64,000 nucleotides of DNA from Syngnathus acus. Its lineage: Eukaryota; Chordata; Actinopteri; Syngnathiformes; Syngnathidae. The translations under genes and the position numbers were made by a program. Below, one piece after another: positions 1 to 12,828 of the stretch; the first letter of the stretch is position 1, and every line of letters starts with the position of its first letter. The stretch is from contig NC_051089.1 in the NCBI RefSeq assembly GCF_901709675.1, positions 2,828,476 through 2,892,475 on the forward strand, written 5' to 3'. The notes beneath the pieces are model-generated. The model was not told where the DNA came from and ran no database searches. It worked only from the letters and a program-made list of their open reading frames with translations.

Positions 1-833
1 TTCAATCAGCTTTTAGTATACATAATACCGTTTTGGCCCGAGTACAAGACGATGTTTTTTGCATTGCAATAAGACGGAAAAAGTAGGGGTCGTCTTACAT
101 TCGGGGTCCGGACATTATACCCATTTTCACTTGTGCGCAGCGGTAAGTTAAAAGGTTGCTGGTATCGACTGAGTATGTTGCTGTGATCGTGTGTGTCTTT
201 GACATAGAGTATATACATTTCATTGTTACTACTGTCCACTGTTGTGCCGTTTGTCCAATCGCGGTTTGCTTCGTGTGCGCGCCGTTTGATTGACAGCTCC
301 GGTGCGCTCCTTTAAGTTTGCCTTGCATCGTACGAGCAGCGTACACGCATGACTACAGCCGTTACGCAGTTGCAAATGTATTTTGTTGTCTCAATCGATG
401 ACTTATAATTGGTGTGTTGTCGAGAGTATTTCATTTATGGTTATTTATTATTATTTTTTTGCATATTATTCAGTAAAACAATCAAAACTGAACCACGTCT
501 TCCCTCTTGTGTTCTGACCGACACCCGGGGGTAAAAAGAGCATAACCATCCAAGCCAACCCTCTATACAGTCTTCAGGCTCTCCAACAATAGCGGTAGCA
601 GTTTGCATCATTTTATTGCAATGTTTTTCCTTATTCAGATTTGTTTTAAAACTACAGTTAGACTTCATTTTGATGGTTAATGCAGTTATTGCAATTTTGT
701 TGGTTTATCGCAGTATTTATTTACATTTCAAAAACCAGAAGCCATTCATTTACAAATGTGATTGCACTTTAGTTAACATATTTAAATGTTCAGATATTAA
801 GATGTGATGGACAGTTTTTGCATGATTTGAGTG
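1..833. repeat. Repeat-derived flank with short inverted motif
   Basis: No gene is seen. Positions 24-112 hold a short inverted arrangement: a 'ttggcccgag...aagacga' stretch followed by its approximate reverse complement 'gtcgtcttacattcggg'. The same 'gtcgtcttatattcgggcc' motif recurs near 1088 and 2073 inside the neighbouring tandem units, so this flank is probably part of the same repeat family. The ends look like those of a Tigger/pogo-type DNA transposon; that assignment is from memory and weak. Positions 430-830 are AT-rich with only short chance reading frames. Confidence 0.45.
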
Positions 834-3190
834 AGGCAAAATAACATGCTTTTTCTCTCAGAGTCAGAGTCAGCTTTATTGTCAATTCCTTCATGCTAAG
901 ACACACAAAGAAACCGAAATTTCGTTTCCCCTATCCCACGGTGACGAGACACAGTACACGATTAACATACAAGTAAATATCGAATATATTGTTAATCATT
1001 TGTATCAGATGTAATTATTTTCTATATAAAAATTAAATTTGGTGGTCAAAAAGTCTTTTTTCAAACTTGAGTCTTGAAAAAGAGGGGGTCGTCTTATATT
1101 CGGGCCAATACGGTACATGCCTGTGAGTATTGTTATATTTTCTGCCTACAAGTGTTGCTGCAAAGTTTGTGTTCAAATATTGGTGTTATATTGGAGTTAT
1201 AACGACTGCAACATTGATCCAGGTTTGTTAGCATCGTATGTTAGCATTAAGCTCAGACAAAACTAAAACATCCGGGAGATGCTAAAATGTTGTAAAGTGT
1301 GACCTTTGTAAATGAGTGATAATGACTTACTTGTTTGCTGTTCTCCTCAAGAATTCAGATCATAAGGGCTGACGTAATTTGTGGTACTCCAATTGAACAC
1401 ACATGGAATTTACAGTACACTATTGAAATGAAGGCAAATGCAATTCGCGCAGCCCCCTAAAAAAACAATGACAAAAGAAAAGTAGTTTATTTTGTTTGTT
1501 TTTTACTTTATAAAAACCTACAGTAATAGCATAATTAAAAAGAATGTAAAGAATTACAAAAAACAGTTTGTACAACATGATTTCATGCTTCAGTATAATA
1601 AAAAAAATTCAGCCACTAAGCTTCAATCAGTTTTTAGTATACATAATATACTGTATGCCCGTAAGTATTGTTATATTTACTGCCTAGAAATGTTGCTGCA
1701 AAGTTTGTGTTCAAATATTGGTGTTATATTGGAGTTAAAACGACTGCAACATTGATCTAGGTTTGTTAGCATTGTATGTTAGCAGTAAGTTCAGACAAAA
1801 TTTATAAAATCCCGTCAGGCAAAATAACATGCTTTTTCTCTCAGAGTCAGAGTCAGCTTTATTGTCAATTCCTTCATGCTAAGACACACAAAGAAACCTA
1901 AATTTCGTTTCCCCTATCCCACGGTGACGAGACACAGTACACGATTAACATACAAGTAAATATCGAATATATTGTTATAATCATTTGTATCAGATGTAAT
2001 TATTTTCTATATAAAAATTAAATTTGGTGGTCAAAAAGTCTTTTTTCAAACTTGAGTCTTGAAAAAGAGGGGGTCGTCTTATATTCGGGCCAATACGGTA
2101 CATGCCTGTGAGTATTGTTATATTTTCTGCCTACAAGTGTTGCTGCAAAGTTTGTGTTCAAATATTGGTGTTATATTGGAGTTATAACGACTGCAACATT
2201 GATCCAGGTTTGTTAGCATCATATGTTAGCATTAAGCTCAGACAAAACTAAAACATCCGGGAGATGCTAAAATACTTGTCATCAAGCGTAACATTTGTAA
2301 ATGAGTGATACTAACTTACTTGTTTGCTGTTCTCCTCAAGTATTCAGATCATAAGGGCTGGCGTAATTTTTGGTACTCCAATTGAACACACATGGAATTT
2401 ACAGTACACTATTGAAATGAAGGCAAATGCAATTCGCGCAGCCCCCTAAAAAAACAATGACAAAAGAAAAGTAGTTTATTTTGTTTGTTTTTTACTTTAT
2501 AAAAACCTACAGTAATAGCATAATTAAAAAGAATGTAAAGAATTACAAAAAACAGTTTGTACAACATGATTTCATGCTTCAGTATAATAAAAAAAATTCA
2601 GCCACTAAGCTTCAATCAATTTGTAGTATACTGTATGCCCGTAAGTATTGTTATATTTACTGCCAAGAAGTGTTGCTGCAAAGTTTGTGTTCAAATATTG
2701 GTGTTAAAACGACTGCAACATTGATCTAGGTTTGTTAGCATTGTATGTTAGCAGTAAGCGCAGACAAAATTAAAACATCCGGGAGATGCTAAAATACTTG
2801 TCGCAAAGTGTGACCTTTGTAAATGAGGGATAATGACTTACTTGTTTGCTGTTCTCAAGTATTCAGATCATGGCTGACGCAATTTTCGGGACTCCAAATG
2901 AACACACATGGAATTTACAGTACACCATTGAAATGAAGGCAAATGCAATTTGCGCAGCCCCCTGAAAAAAACAATGACAAAGGAAATTTTATTTATTTTG
3001 TTTCTTACTTTATAAAAAAAACTACAGTAATAGCAGAGTTGAAAAGAATGTGAAGAATGACAGAAAAACAGTTTGTACATCATGATTTCATTTAAGTGTT
3101 ACTGCAAAGTTTGTGTTCAAATATTGGAGTTATATTGAAGTTGTAACGACTTCAACATTGATCTAGGTTTATTAGCAATAGTAAAGAGTA
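834..3190. repeat. ~985 bp imperfect tandem repeat, two units plus a partial third
   Basis: The block beginning 'aggcaaaataacatgc' at 834 returns at 1817, and the 'gaaaagtagtttattttg' block at about 1478 returns at about 2467, so the period is about 983-989 bp. A third, partial and more diverged copy runs from about 2780 to 3180. Each unit carries a 'gtcagctttattgtcaatt' segment found in many teleost dispersed repeats. Copies differ by scattered substitutions and small indels, so the duplication is not very recent. Similar short reading frames at 1492 and 2481 are copies of the repeat, not genes. Confidence 0.85.
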
Positions 3191-5560
3191 AAAGTAAAAA
3201 GACGGGATTTTATAAAAGTATATATCCGTAATTAAAACATGATATATCGTTCTGACCTCATGCGTTACAACGCTATTCAAAACGGAGACAGCCGGCATAT
3301 GATTACACGCACCTGCGCGGCACGACGACAACCAACCAAGTACTCACGGCTAATTACTGATAAAAAAATAAAAAAAGGACTATATGAATGAAACGAACAC
3401 GATGAAATTAAAAGAAATGATTTTATGAAAGTATATTTTCGTAATTAAAACACGAGCTGTATGTAGCATTAAAGCAGAAAGCTACAACAACATAATAATG
3501 TGAAATAAGGATTAATATTCCTCCTCTAAAACGCTGAAACCCTCCAACTCGGCCACAATATGGCAATATAAATATTCCAGCTGGTTATCAACACTTTTGG
3601 GCAGTCAAAGACACCGAAATACTGTATAAAAATCAACCACTTGAAAACGAGGCAACACTGTACATCATAATTTCAAATAGATGAGATTTTAAAAAATTCA
3701 CAAGATACCTTTAAATTCGACCATATTTAGGAGGAAGCCTATAAACAGTTCTAACAGTACTCACCATTTCCATATATTTGTCAATCGGTTTAGGAAAAAA
3801 ATTGTAAAGTATGGTAGGCTAAAGTACAAGCTAAAGCTACCTCGTGTTGACTCGAATGCTAAGTTAGCGCTAAGCTACGCGCGAACGAGAACAATACTAC
3901 CAATATTAGCACAATAGTTTATCGTATCATTTAATAAAGGATTTTATTACTACATTCTCCATAATATTACAAGTGTTGGTAGTATTTAACTTATAATATA
4001 TCGTTCTTACCTCATGCGTTACAACGTTATTCAAGACGGAGACAGACGGCATATGATTCACGCACCTGCGCAGCACGACGGAACGGCTAATTACTGGGGG
4101 GTGGGGGGGGCTGGACTGTATGAATAAAACGAACACGATGAAATTAAAAGAAATGATTTTATGAAAGTATATTTTCGTAATTAAAACACGAGCTGTATGT
4201 AGCATTAAAGCAGAAAGCTACAACAACATAATAATGTGAAATAAGGATTAATATTCCTCCTCTAAAACGCTGAAACCCTCCAACTCGGCCACAATATGGC
4301 AATATAAATATTCCAGCTGGTTATCAACACTTTTGGGCAATCAAAGACACCGAAATACTGTATAAAAATCAACCACTTAAAAACGAGGCAACACTGTACA
4401 TCATATTTTCAAATAGGTGAGATTGAAAAAAATTCACGAGAAACCTTTAAATTTGACTATATTTAGGAGGAAGCCTATAAACAGTTCTAACAGTACTCAC
4501 CAATTCCATATATTTGTCAAGCAGTTTAGAAAGAAAATCGTGAAGTGTGGTAGGCTAAACTACAAGCTAAAGCTACCTCGTGTTGACTCGAATGCTAAGT
4601 TAGCGCTAAACTACGCGCGAACGAGAACAATACTACCAATATTAGCACGACAATAGTTTATCGTATCATTTAATTTTTAAGGCTTTTATTACTACATTCT
4701 TCATATTATTACGAGTGTTGGTAGTATTTAACTTATAATATATCGTTCTTACCTCATGCGTTACAACGCTATTCAAGACGGAGACAGCCGGCATATGATT
4801 ACACGCACCTGCGCGGCACGACGACAACCAACCAAGTACTCACGGCTAATTACTGATAAAAAAAAAAAGGACTATATGAATGAAACGAACACGATGAAAT
4901 TAAATAAAAGAAAGCATTTTATGAAAGTATATTTTCGTAATTAAAACACGAACCGTAGCATTATAGCAGAAAGCTACAACAACATAATAATGTGAAATAA
5001 GGATTAATATTCCTTCCCTAAAACGCTGAAACCCTCAAACTCGGCCACAACATGGCAATATAAATATTCCAGCTGGTTATCAACACTTTTGGGCAGTCAA
5101 AGACACCGAAATACTGTATAAAAATCAACCACTTGAAAACGAGGCAACACTGTACATCATAATTTCAAATAGACGAGATTTTAAAAAATTCACAAGATAC
5201 CTTTAAATTCGACCATATTTAGGAGGAAGCCTATAAACAGTTCTAACAGTACTCACCATTTCCATATGGTAGGCTAAAGTACAAGCTAAAGCTACCTCGT
5301 GTTGACTCGAATGCTAAGTTAGCGCTAAGCTACGCGCGAACGAGAACAATACTACCAATATTAGCACAATAGTTTATCGTATCATTTAATAAAGGATTTT
5401 ATTACTACATTCTCCATAATATTACAAGTGTTGGTAGTATTTAACTTATAATATATCGTTCTTACCTCATGCGTTACAACGCTATTCAAGACGGAGACAG
5501 CCGGCATATGATTCACGCACCTGCGCAGCACGACGGAACGGCTAATTACTGGGGGGGGGC

Positions 5561-5594
<34 letters not shown>

Positions 5595-5950
5595 TAGGCT
5601 AAAGTACAAGCTAAAGCTACCTCGTGTTGACTCGAATGCTAAGTTAGCGCTAAGCTACGCGCGAACGAGAACAATACTACCAATATTAGCACGACAATAG
5701 TTGATCGTATCATTTAATAAAGGCTTTTATTACTACATTCTCCATATTATTACGAGTGTTGGTAGTATTTAACTTATATCGTTCTTACCTCATGCGTTAC
5801 AACGCTATTCAAGACGGAGACAGCCGGTATATCATTACGCGCACCTGCGCAGCACGATGGAACTAATTACCGGGAAAAAAAAAAAAAAAACATTATGAAT
5901 AAACCGAACACGATGAAATTAAATAAAGTCGTCAAATAAAATACTAGAAG
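3190..5950. repeat. ~750 bp satellite-like tandem array, 4-5 units
   Basis: The landmark 'acctcatgcgttacaac' occurs at 3255, 4009, 4751, 5464 and 5787, giving spacings of about 754, 742, 713 and 323 bp. Other landmarks repeat in step, such as 'agctacaacaacataataatg' near 3481, 4214 and 4970, and 'gctaagttagcgctaa' near 3858, 4602, 5313 and 5639. The last spacing is short because about 390 bp are missing downstream of a G9 run (5551-5559) and an A30 run (5562-5591). No coding function is seen. Confidence 0.85.
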
Positions 5951-7334
5951 AAAAAAAGGCCAAAATAACTTACTTTGTCACGAATAACGATACGATGCGG
6001 TCGAAGGATGAACTGAACAACCGCTTCCTTCATGCCTGTCGAGCTTCCGTAGCAATGTGAAGGTCAAAGTGTGTGCACATCTCAAGTAACCCTTTTAATG
6101 AACTCTATATACATTGAACACCAAAAATTATAATAACAATAATAAGAATAAATAAATGAAATAAGAATAAATAAAAATATGAATAATACTGTTATGTTTG
6201 TTTGAATTTGGACTTTTGTGCAAAATAAAAGCACATAGATTAAAAAGAGTAATCTAGCACTCGTTGCTAAATAAATCCAGTTAATTTTGTGATTTTAAAT
6301 TTGACTCTAACTCTAAGTCTGCCACTAAATATATTAGTAAACAACTAAGTGTATGTTTGTGCACTCTGATCTTAGGCATAATTCATTCACGCAAGACTAA
6401 CTTCACACAATGTTTTTACTACGAGCAAAAGACCTTCTCGCTCTTTGCCTCTCACTGTCATTACCCGTCTGTTGAGTCAATCATTTCCCATGCTCTTGAT
6501 AAGAAACAATAAACTGACCCCTTTTGCCTCACCCTGAGGTAATTCCTTTGGGGTCTGGAGGGGCCTCCGAAAGACAGAGTGCAAGTGTTTGTGAGACATT
6601 CTATGAGAGTGCGTTAGTGCGAGGCTCTGATTAATTAAGTGTGCGATATTGTGTTTGTGTGCGTACGTGGAATGGCCCGCATGTGGGTTCACTAGCCCGC
6701 ATGTGTGTGATTGTGCGTGTAAATTTCATCACAAGTGCCAGTGTGTGTGATCTGTTTCCAATTAGCCCGCTTGTGTTGGCGTCGCCGAGAGGCATGACGA
6801 ATGTCGTCTTGGGCCGGGATGAGTGTGTGTGTGTGGGGGGGGGGATAAAGCCCCAGCTGATGGCCCTGAAAGGGCTTCCATCTGCTGCCACATCACAATG
6901 AAGAAGTGGACGGCTGCAGACAGATGAGTGGGACAGCGACTAAAGGCGACATGCATTATGGGAAGGACCGTGATGTGGGAATAAACTATTAGGGCCAAAT
7001 AGCGCCTGTGGGTCAGGATTTGGGGGGCGGGGCTTATCTTGGCAGATTGATGGTGCCATTTGCACATAATGACTAGCATCGTTAAGGTGCATAAACACCC
7101 AAAGCCATACTTTATTTCATCCAAATATTTTTTTTGACATCTACAAGAAGTCATGTGATTGGATATTACTAAACCAATTGTAAACGCAATTGATGGGCTA
7201 AACTATACTGGGTAGAACGATCGAAAACTCATCGTTACCGTACGCTAAATCTCACTGGATTTCACAATCGGAGTCATTTTCACTCATCTGGCGCACTGTT
7301 CGTGGATTTAGAGACAAGAACAAAGTATATTCAG
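5951..7334. other. Intergenic, no gene recognised
   Basis: AT-rich at first, then a TG-rich stretch around 6640-6850 in which chance reading frames overlap on both strands. No splice-bounded exon, RNA gene or transposon end could be supported. Confidence 0.5.
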
Positions 7335-7502
7335 ATTGGTGGAAGAAGGAAAATGTTCAACAGCGAGTCTTGCAGCTCGTCACTGCATGGCGAACAGGAA
7401 ACAGAAGGTGGTGGCCGAGTGAGCCAGCACGACTCGGAGGTTATGTCTCAAATGGGCTCCGAAGATAATGTCAACAACAGTCAAAGTTACGGATCGTTTT
7501 AG
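7335..7502 (+). CDS. Candidate terminal exon, unknown protein
   Basis: I do not recognise this protein. An open frame ends in TAG at 7500-7502 and is richer in G+C than its flanks. It encodes a polar Ser/Gly/Glu/Asn-rich tail that begins IGGRRKMF and ends SQSYGSF. There is no ATG before 7353; a weak acceptor (ttcag, 7330-7334) would open it as an internal or last exon. A possible poly(A) signal AATAAA lies near 8003. It could be the end of a gene entering from the left, an isolated small frame, or chance. The poor pyrimidine tract is evidence against it. Confidence 0.25.
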   Translation: MGGRRKMFNSESCSSSLHGEQETEGGGRVSQHDSEVMSQMGSEDNVNNSQSYGSF

Positions 7503-10500
7503 GAAGGCAGCCCCATTTTTTTGTCTCGGACACAAACAAATAAGATTATGAGTACCTCAGAGACTTTGTGTGCAAAATAATGGCTGGATGAAATGGAAGC
7601 AAGGCCTCACGTGAAGGCTTCGAGAAACTAAACTGATTAAGGCAAAAAAGAAAATCTCAGACTGAAAATTTTGATTATTATTATTAATTTTTATTTAAGA
7701 TTATTATTATTAATTATTATTTAACATTAGGAAGTGTTAAATGTGAAAAACCTGTGGAGGATGTTGTCTTGGCAACACTAGCAAGACATCTCTTCCAGTA
7801 AACGTGTTGCCGATGTGAAGTACACTCAAGATATCAGGCACCAGCTGGAAAGAAAAATATACCCGGTGTGGTTTTGGTTTCTGTTAAAAAACGTCATTAA
7901 TCCAAGTAATTTTGTGACTGCTTTCTACTTCTGGGGCTACCGGTGTAAGACTACACTGAATAATAGTGTTAAAAACCACTGAGAGAGCACCTGAGTGGCA
8001 AATAAATAAAACTGCGGGCAGTAAAAATATCAAAGCCACAAAATTATACATTTCTACGTAGCAATTTCCATGCGTGTTTTTCAGAAATGTGCACCCGCAG
8101 CACTCTAATTAGGAAACTTTTTATCTATGGCAACTGGCCACGGCTCAAATGGAGCCCATTTGCTATTCATTTAGCGTTAATGTGGAGATCTCAAATGTTT
8201 GGATGTGTTTGACAGCCAACTGTTTCTATTCCTGCACATGAAAAAAAGGGATAATCATCAAACAGCTGTGAAATACTCTGCTGTGATTGGACGCTTTACC
8301 TCAGGATGGATTTTCACGTGCCAATGGGGCCAAAAACATTTGGAAGGGTTCAATGAGATAACATATACCAACTGCGGCAGGTCGAGGGTTACGGTCTTCT
8401 AAAAGCAGGACGTCTCACCGCCGTGTCACTCTTTCCGTGCATGTCGTGGGTCACGTATGTAGAAACAGATGCCTCGGTGCTAATGTAGTGTACACAGTAT
8501 GCGTGCGAAGCCGCTCTGGGAGCTCTGGAAATACAAATGCAACTTTACTGACTTTAACTGTTTGGAGTCATTCGCTGGTCAAGCATGCTGGTGATTTATA
8601 GTGGTTGGCGTTTTTCTTTTTTTTTCCAGGAAATTGATGGTTTTGTAATAATTGCTTTGCATGACCTTTTTCCCCCCTCGTGAACGACGCTCATGGAAAC
8701 GGGTATAATGTTGATTTGAGGCTCGGCGTGACCACATCAAAGTGGTATGAACGACATGCAACGAGGATTCGATTATAAGTTTCCGTATTGTTGATTCGAA
8801 CGATCGGGATTGTCAACAGGATCCTCAATCAGCTGCGAGGATGAGGGGGAACATCTAAAACATGCTGTTCCTCGAAGACCGGAGTTTGACACAGGTGCCT
8901 TACTAGGTTTTTAAATTCGCCTTGATGTGATCGTTTAATTGAAAACCAGAAGGTTCTAAAAGAAGAACCTCCATAAATGTGTGTGTTTTGAAAGTTGGTT
9001 TTGTGAACCTTCCCAATATGCAGGCACTCCGAAGAGCAGCTGACTCTGACTATAAATACTGTGCGGCACTTTACATAAGTGTGGTTGTCATTAATGTGGC
9101 TCACTTTCCTCCCGTCTTGACACCCACTGAAACACACAAACTCTTATTTGGAGAAACCAGTCACGCGTCATAATTGTATGTTACAGTATTAACATAATTG
9201 CTGTGTAATTATTAGAGCAGAATTACAACACAACCATGATTATAAGACTGAGTTTAGTCAGGAAAGATTTAAAATGACATGTTTTTTTGCAATGAATTTG
9301 CAGAAATGGAAAATCACAACTGAAAACAGAAACACGACAGTCGTACGTGTTGTCCAAGTCTGACAGCACACATCAGAGGATTGACAAAACGTGCTGCACC
9401 TCGGTCCACTCGATCAACTTTCGCAACTTGACACATACAATATGATCCATTTTACATCAGGAAAGGAGCACATGGTTCAAAAGTTTAATGGGACAGTGAG
9501 CTGGTGACACAAGAAAATGGACCAAAAAGTCCAAAAGAAAGAGAAAAGATCAAAAAGAAGAAGAGGGGCTTGATGGAACAGGCCCGAGGGGCGAACGATC
9601 AAACGCCTCCTTTATGTCACTCATATGTATGTCAAAGAACAGGACCTACTGAAGACAAATTACCTAGCACTCTTCTCTAAAAACACATCATAGTCCAACA
9701 AATGACAAAGGCAATTGGATCCAAATAGAGTATAACGCTTCATTTTGATCGTGTTTGTAAAGTCATGTTTGCTAATCTTCAAACATGAAGTGTAGCCTAT
9801 GCAGTGTGTCGACACACAAAAAGGTTCAACTTTTTAGTTTAAAATAACTTTAACCTCCAAGATCCCTCGCCATACCCTGACTAATATCCCAATACATTTT
9901 TCTATTTGGTCCAATCTTAAGTCCATCAACGATGCTACTCGCCTCATCTAAGCTCGCGCTAAGCACTAAGCTAGCACTCGCTTTCGTCAGCCAATAAAAC
10001 CCAACTAAATATGTTCAATTTTTTTTTATGTTTTGGCTTTGTCACATCATTTGTCCCATTTGATGACAGGTCACATGATCTTGAAGCACCCTCACCTTTT
10101 GAAGCTCATACCTCATATTTACACAGCGTGGAATCATTAACAGGTGCTATTAAGACTGTCCGCCCAAAAATCTACACAATGGAAGATGTGGCTCGCGGCT
10201 AAATGTGAATGTGTGTGATATCGTGAAGCTTCTGAGATGACTAAGATCAACTCATCACAATAACGCTTTGTGTGTGTGTCTCAGACAGGAATGTGGCGGT
10301 AAACTGAGGTGCTAGACGTCCTTCAGTGTTTCCTGATTTTACCATCTTTGCTTCTTTTTTTTTTCCCTTTCCCCGAAACTGCTCTCTTATTCCATATTCT
10401 TCTCCCTCACACTCGAAGATCCATTCCCATCATCATAATGTGACATTACTGGGTAATGTGACCTGTTGGTGAGGTCAAAGTGTTACTTTGGAGTCTAATG

Positions 10501-12099
10501 TTCCAATTTCACACCTTTCACATGTATGAAATGGAGGCGGTGGGGGGATTGGAGGGTACATCGTGTGACTTCAATGAGGAAGTGGACAGTTTTTTGCTCG
10601 TGCGTAACTGTCACGGTACATCCAGTATCCTATAAAAGTATTTTAGAGGAGAGAAGGTGATGCGAGAGGAGTACAGCTGCAAAAACAAAGGAATATGGCG
10701 TGTATGAACGAGACTCTGGTTGCATACAGTGCTCCTGCTTAGCAGAGATTCCCCCAAGCCTTTGATGGAAGAACTTGATCTGGGTTTTACAGACACAAGT
10801 CTCAGCAAGCTAGTCATGCAAGCCAGGCTGCTACGCAAGAGCAACAGAAGGCCACGCGGTTAGGTTAAAAGTTCCACAAGTGATTACCACGTTTTTCTTT
10901 ACCACTACGTTCGGGAAGACGTCGGCACCAAATTCCCAGTCAACCTGATCTCGAGCTCTCAGTTATAGCCTAACCGAACATCAAAAGACTTTGCGTCAGT
11001 GATTCATAGGGCATTAAGAGGAGCCTCACCCTAGCCACAAATCTGACTGTCGCCAGGTGTTGGTCTTCAGGACGCTAGTAAATTACCTCTTGAGTATTGA
11101 ATTACTGTAAAAATTCTGTTGCTCATTCAGATCACAACGGCCTACCTACTCTGGTTCATCCAAAACTGAAAGTCGCACTGCAATTCTATCCAAAAACTTT
11201 ACTTGTGGTGCATTTCTTGACCCCATCATGAACTATACTCCTGCTTTGTTTTTAAGATGGAAGTTTTTGCAACAGGTCTGGAAACACGTGACTGAGACGC
11301 GTGCAGGTATGCTCACAGTCATTTTATTGTCACCATGACGTTTATTCGTCAGTGTTTGTGTGTGATTTCATTTGAGTCCATATTTTCATAGCTGGGTTGC
11401 AACACAGATGTCATCCTGGGTAATAAAATGAAGAGTGAGATGAGGTCAGCTCACGTACGCCAATTTATTTTGCTATAAAAGCGCTTTGTGTATGCATTTT
11501 ATGGTCGTTGTTTAAACAATGCTGCCCTCTTGCGTTTACAAAGCAGAACGACATTTTACTAAATATTCTTACATCATTGGGTGGGTGAAAAGTAGCCAAC
11601 TTTTGAATTTGTATTATTTATTTATTTTAAATTATATTGTTGATATTCTTGCCTTTCCCTTCTCTTTGGTAGGGAGGATAGTTGCTGGGGTGTTGACTTG
11701 AAGACCTGGCGCCCCAGATGGAGTCAGGCTATGAATAATGCATCATTGTTCTCAAACAGACAGGTTCACTATGATTCAGGGTCAGTTGAATAGCACAGGT
11801 GGTGCCGGGGTCGTTCTGGGTGTCGGAAAGACTTCCATTGGAGTGACTCAAACTGGAAGACACATTCATTAAAGAGTGTGTGAGGCATTTTAAATACAAT
11901 GCATGGGAAAACATTTGCAGTGACTTGATTCCACCACGCCCCATAAAAAATAAAAAAACATATCTCGGGGTTTGGCAAGGCTAATAAATGAATAAAAATC
12001 GACAAAACAATTTCGAAATTCATGGTGGAGTTGTGAAATTGTTATTTTCTTATCTCATTTTAACTTTGAAAGAATTTTTTCGCATCACTGTTGAATGGT
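7503..12099. other. Intergenic, no gene recognised
   Basis: About 4.6 kb with only short frames that lack splice support. In the human order PEX16 would lie beyond FREY1 on this side, but I found no PEX16-like exon here. No repeat with clear ends was seen. Confidence 0.45.
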
Positions 12100-12107
12100 G
12101 CGTCATT

Positions 12108-12134
12108 TGACGTCACCACTTTGGCTTTTAAAAG
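12108..12134 (+). promoter_or_regulatory. Palindromic CRE plus TATA-like box upstream of the frey1-like gene
   Basis: A perfect cAMP-response element TGACGTCA lies at 12108-12115 and an A/T box TTTTAAAAG at 12126-12134. The start codon is about 100 bp further on, so transcription would start near 12155-12165. A CRE just upstream of a TATA-like box is a common layout of CREM-driven spermatid promoters, which fits the testis role of FREY1. That use here is inferred. Confidence 0.5.
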
Positions 12135-12229
12135 CTGTGATGCGTGGTTAGTCGGAAGTTGGTATCGTGCCAACACCAGACGTGTACGATTAGTGCATTT
12201 AGGGCAACATTTCACGTTAACCGTTCAAG

Positions 12230-12723
12230 ATGTTACGTCTTCTCATCCTCACACTTTTGGTTAGTCAATGCATGTCACGTCCTGCATCGAGAAGGTGATA
12301 TTTTTTACGTCAACGTTGTTGCAATATTTTTAATATGTGCCAAGTTGCAGCGGTTTACTTGTATTGTGGAAGACAACTTGAAAACAAACACAAGTGTGAT
12401 AATGTTTTCCAATTAGTGTCGTCCTTTTTTTTTTCTTTTTTTCTTTTTCTAGACTTGACAACCATATGGAAAACATCGAGTTCCATTACTCCAGCAACTC
12501 GGAACCGTACGTGATCAACACTGATGGTAAGACGTATAAAATGGTTCCACTAAGGTCACCCGCAGCTTATCCTTTACCATTTGGTCTCGGTCCTCAAAAT
12601 AATCATTTGTGATTGCCATTTTTACCAGAAATGTATACGATTTTTTTTTTTATTGCAGATTATGGTGTGAAGCCCCTAGCAGACCCACAAGGGGCAGAAA
12701 ATCCTTATTATTCGAATTATTAA
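12230..12723 (+). CDS. frey1: Small signal-anchored/secreted protein, FREY1 (C11orf94)-like
   Basis: Three coding exons, 12230-12294, 12453-12526 and 12659-12723, join with GT-AG introns and compatible phases to give 67 residues. The N-terminus MLRLLILTLLVSQ is a hydrophobic signal or anchor, followed by a dibasic RR at 21-22. The rest is acidic and Tyr-rich, with DDYG at 46-49 and a tail ending NPYYSNY. Start ATG has A at -3; AATAAA is at 12823-12828. Mammalian FREY1 is a small testis ER protein that stabilises IZUMO1 for sperm-egg fusion. As I recall it, it has a hydrophobic N-terminus, a DDYG motif and a Tyr-rich tail, and lies tail-to-tail with MAPK8IP1, exactly as here. The gene structure is solid; the ortholog call rests on synteny and short motifs. 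The protein is shorter than the human one (~100 residues). Confidence 0.7.
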
Positions 12724-12822
12724 GGAAATGTATTGACAGCCTTGAAAGTTATTTTGAGGGTTTCCTTGCCTGGTTTGGATCAATCACAATTGTGAACACC
12801 TTTGAGACTCAAATTATGATGA

Positions 12823-12828
12823 AATAAA
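12823..12828 (+). terminator. Poly(A) signal AATAAA of the frey1-like gene
   Basis: AATAAA lies 100 bp after the TAA stop, giving a short 3' UTR. Confidence 0.65.

Noticed and set aside
1492-2729. Two similar 82-87 codon frames
   Set aside because: They are the same AT-rich segment in two tandem repeat units, with no splice or homology support.
6641-7154. Overlapping 86-130 codon frames on both strands
   Set aside because: Driven by TG-rich repeats; His/Thr and Val/Cys runs are typical artefacts.
12144-12416. 90-codon frame across the first frey1-like exon
   Set aside because: It runs through the intron in a different frame; the spliced frame starting at 12230 has a signal-like N-terminus and consistent phases.
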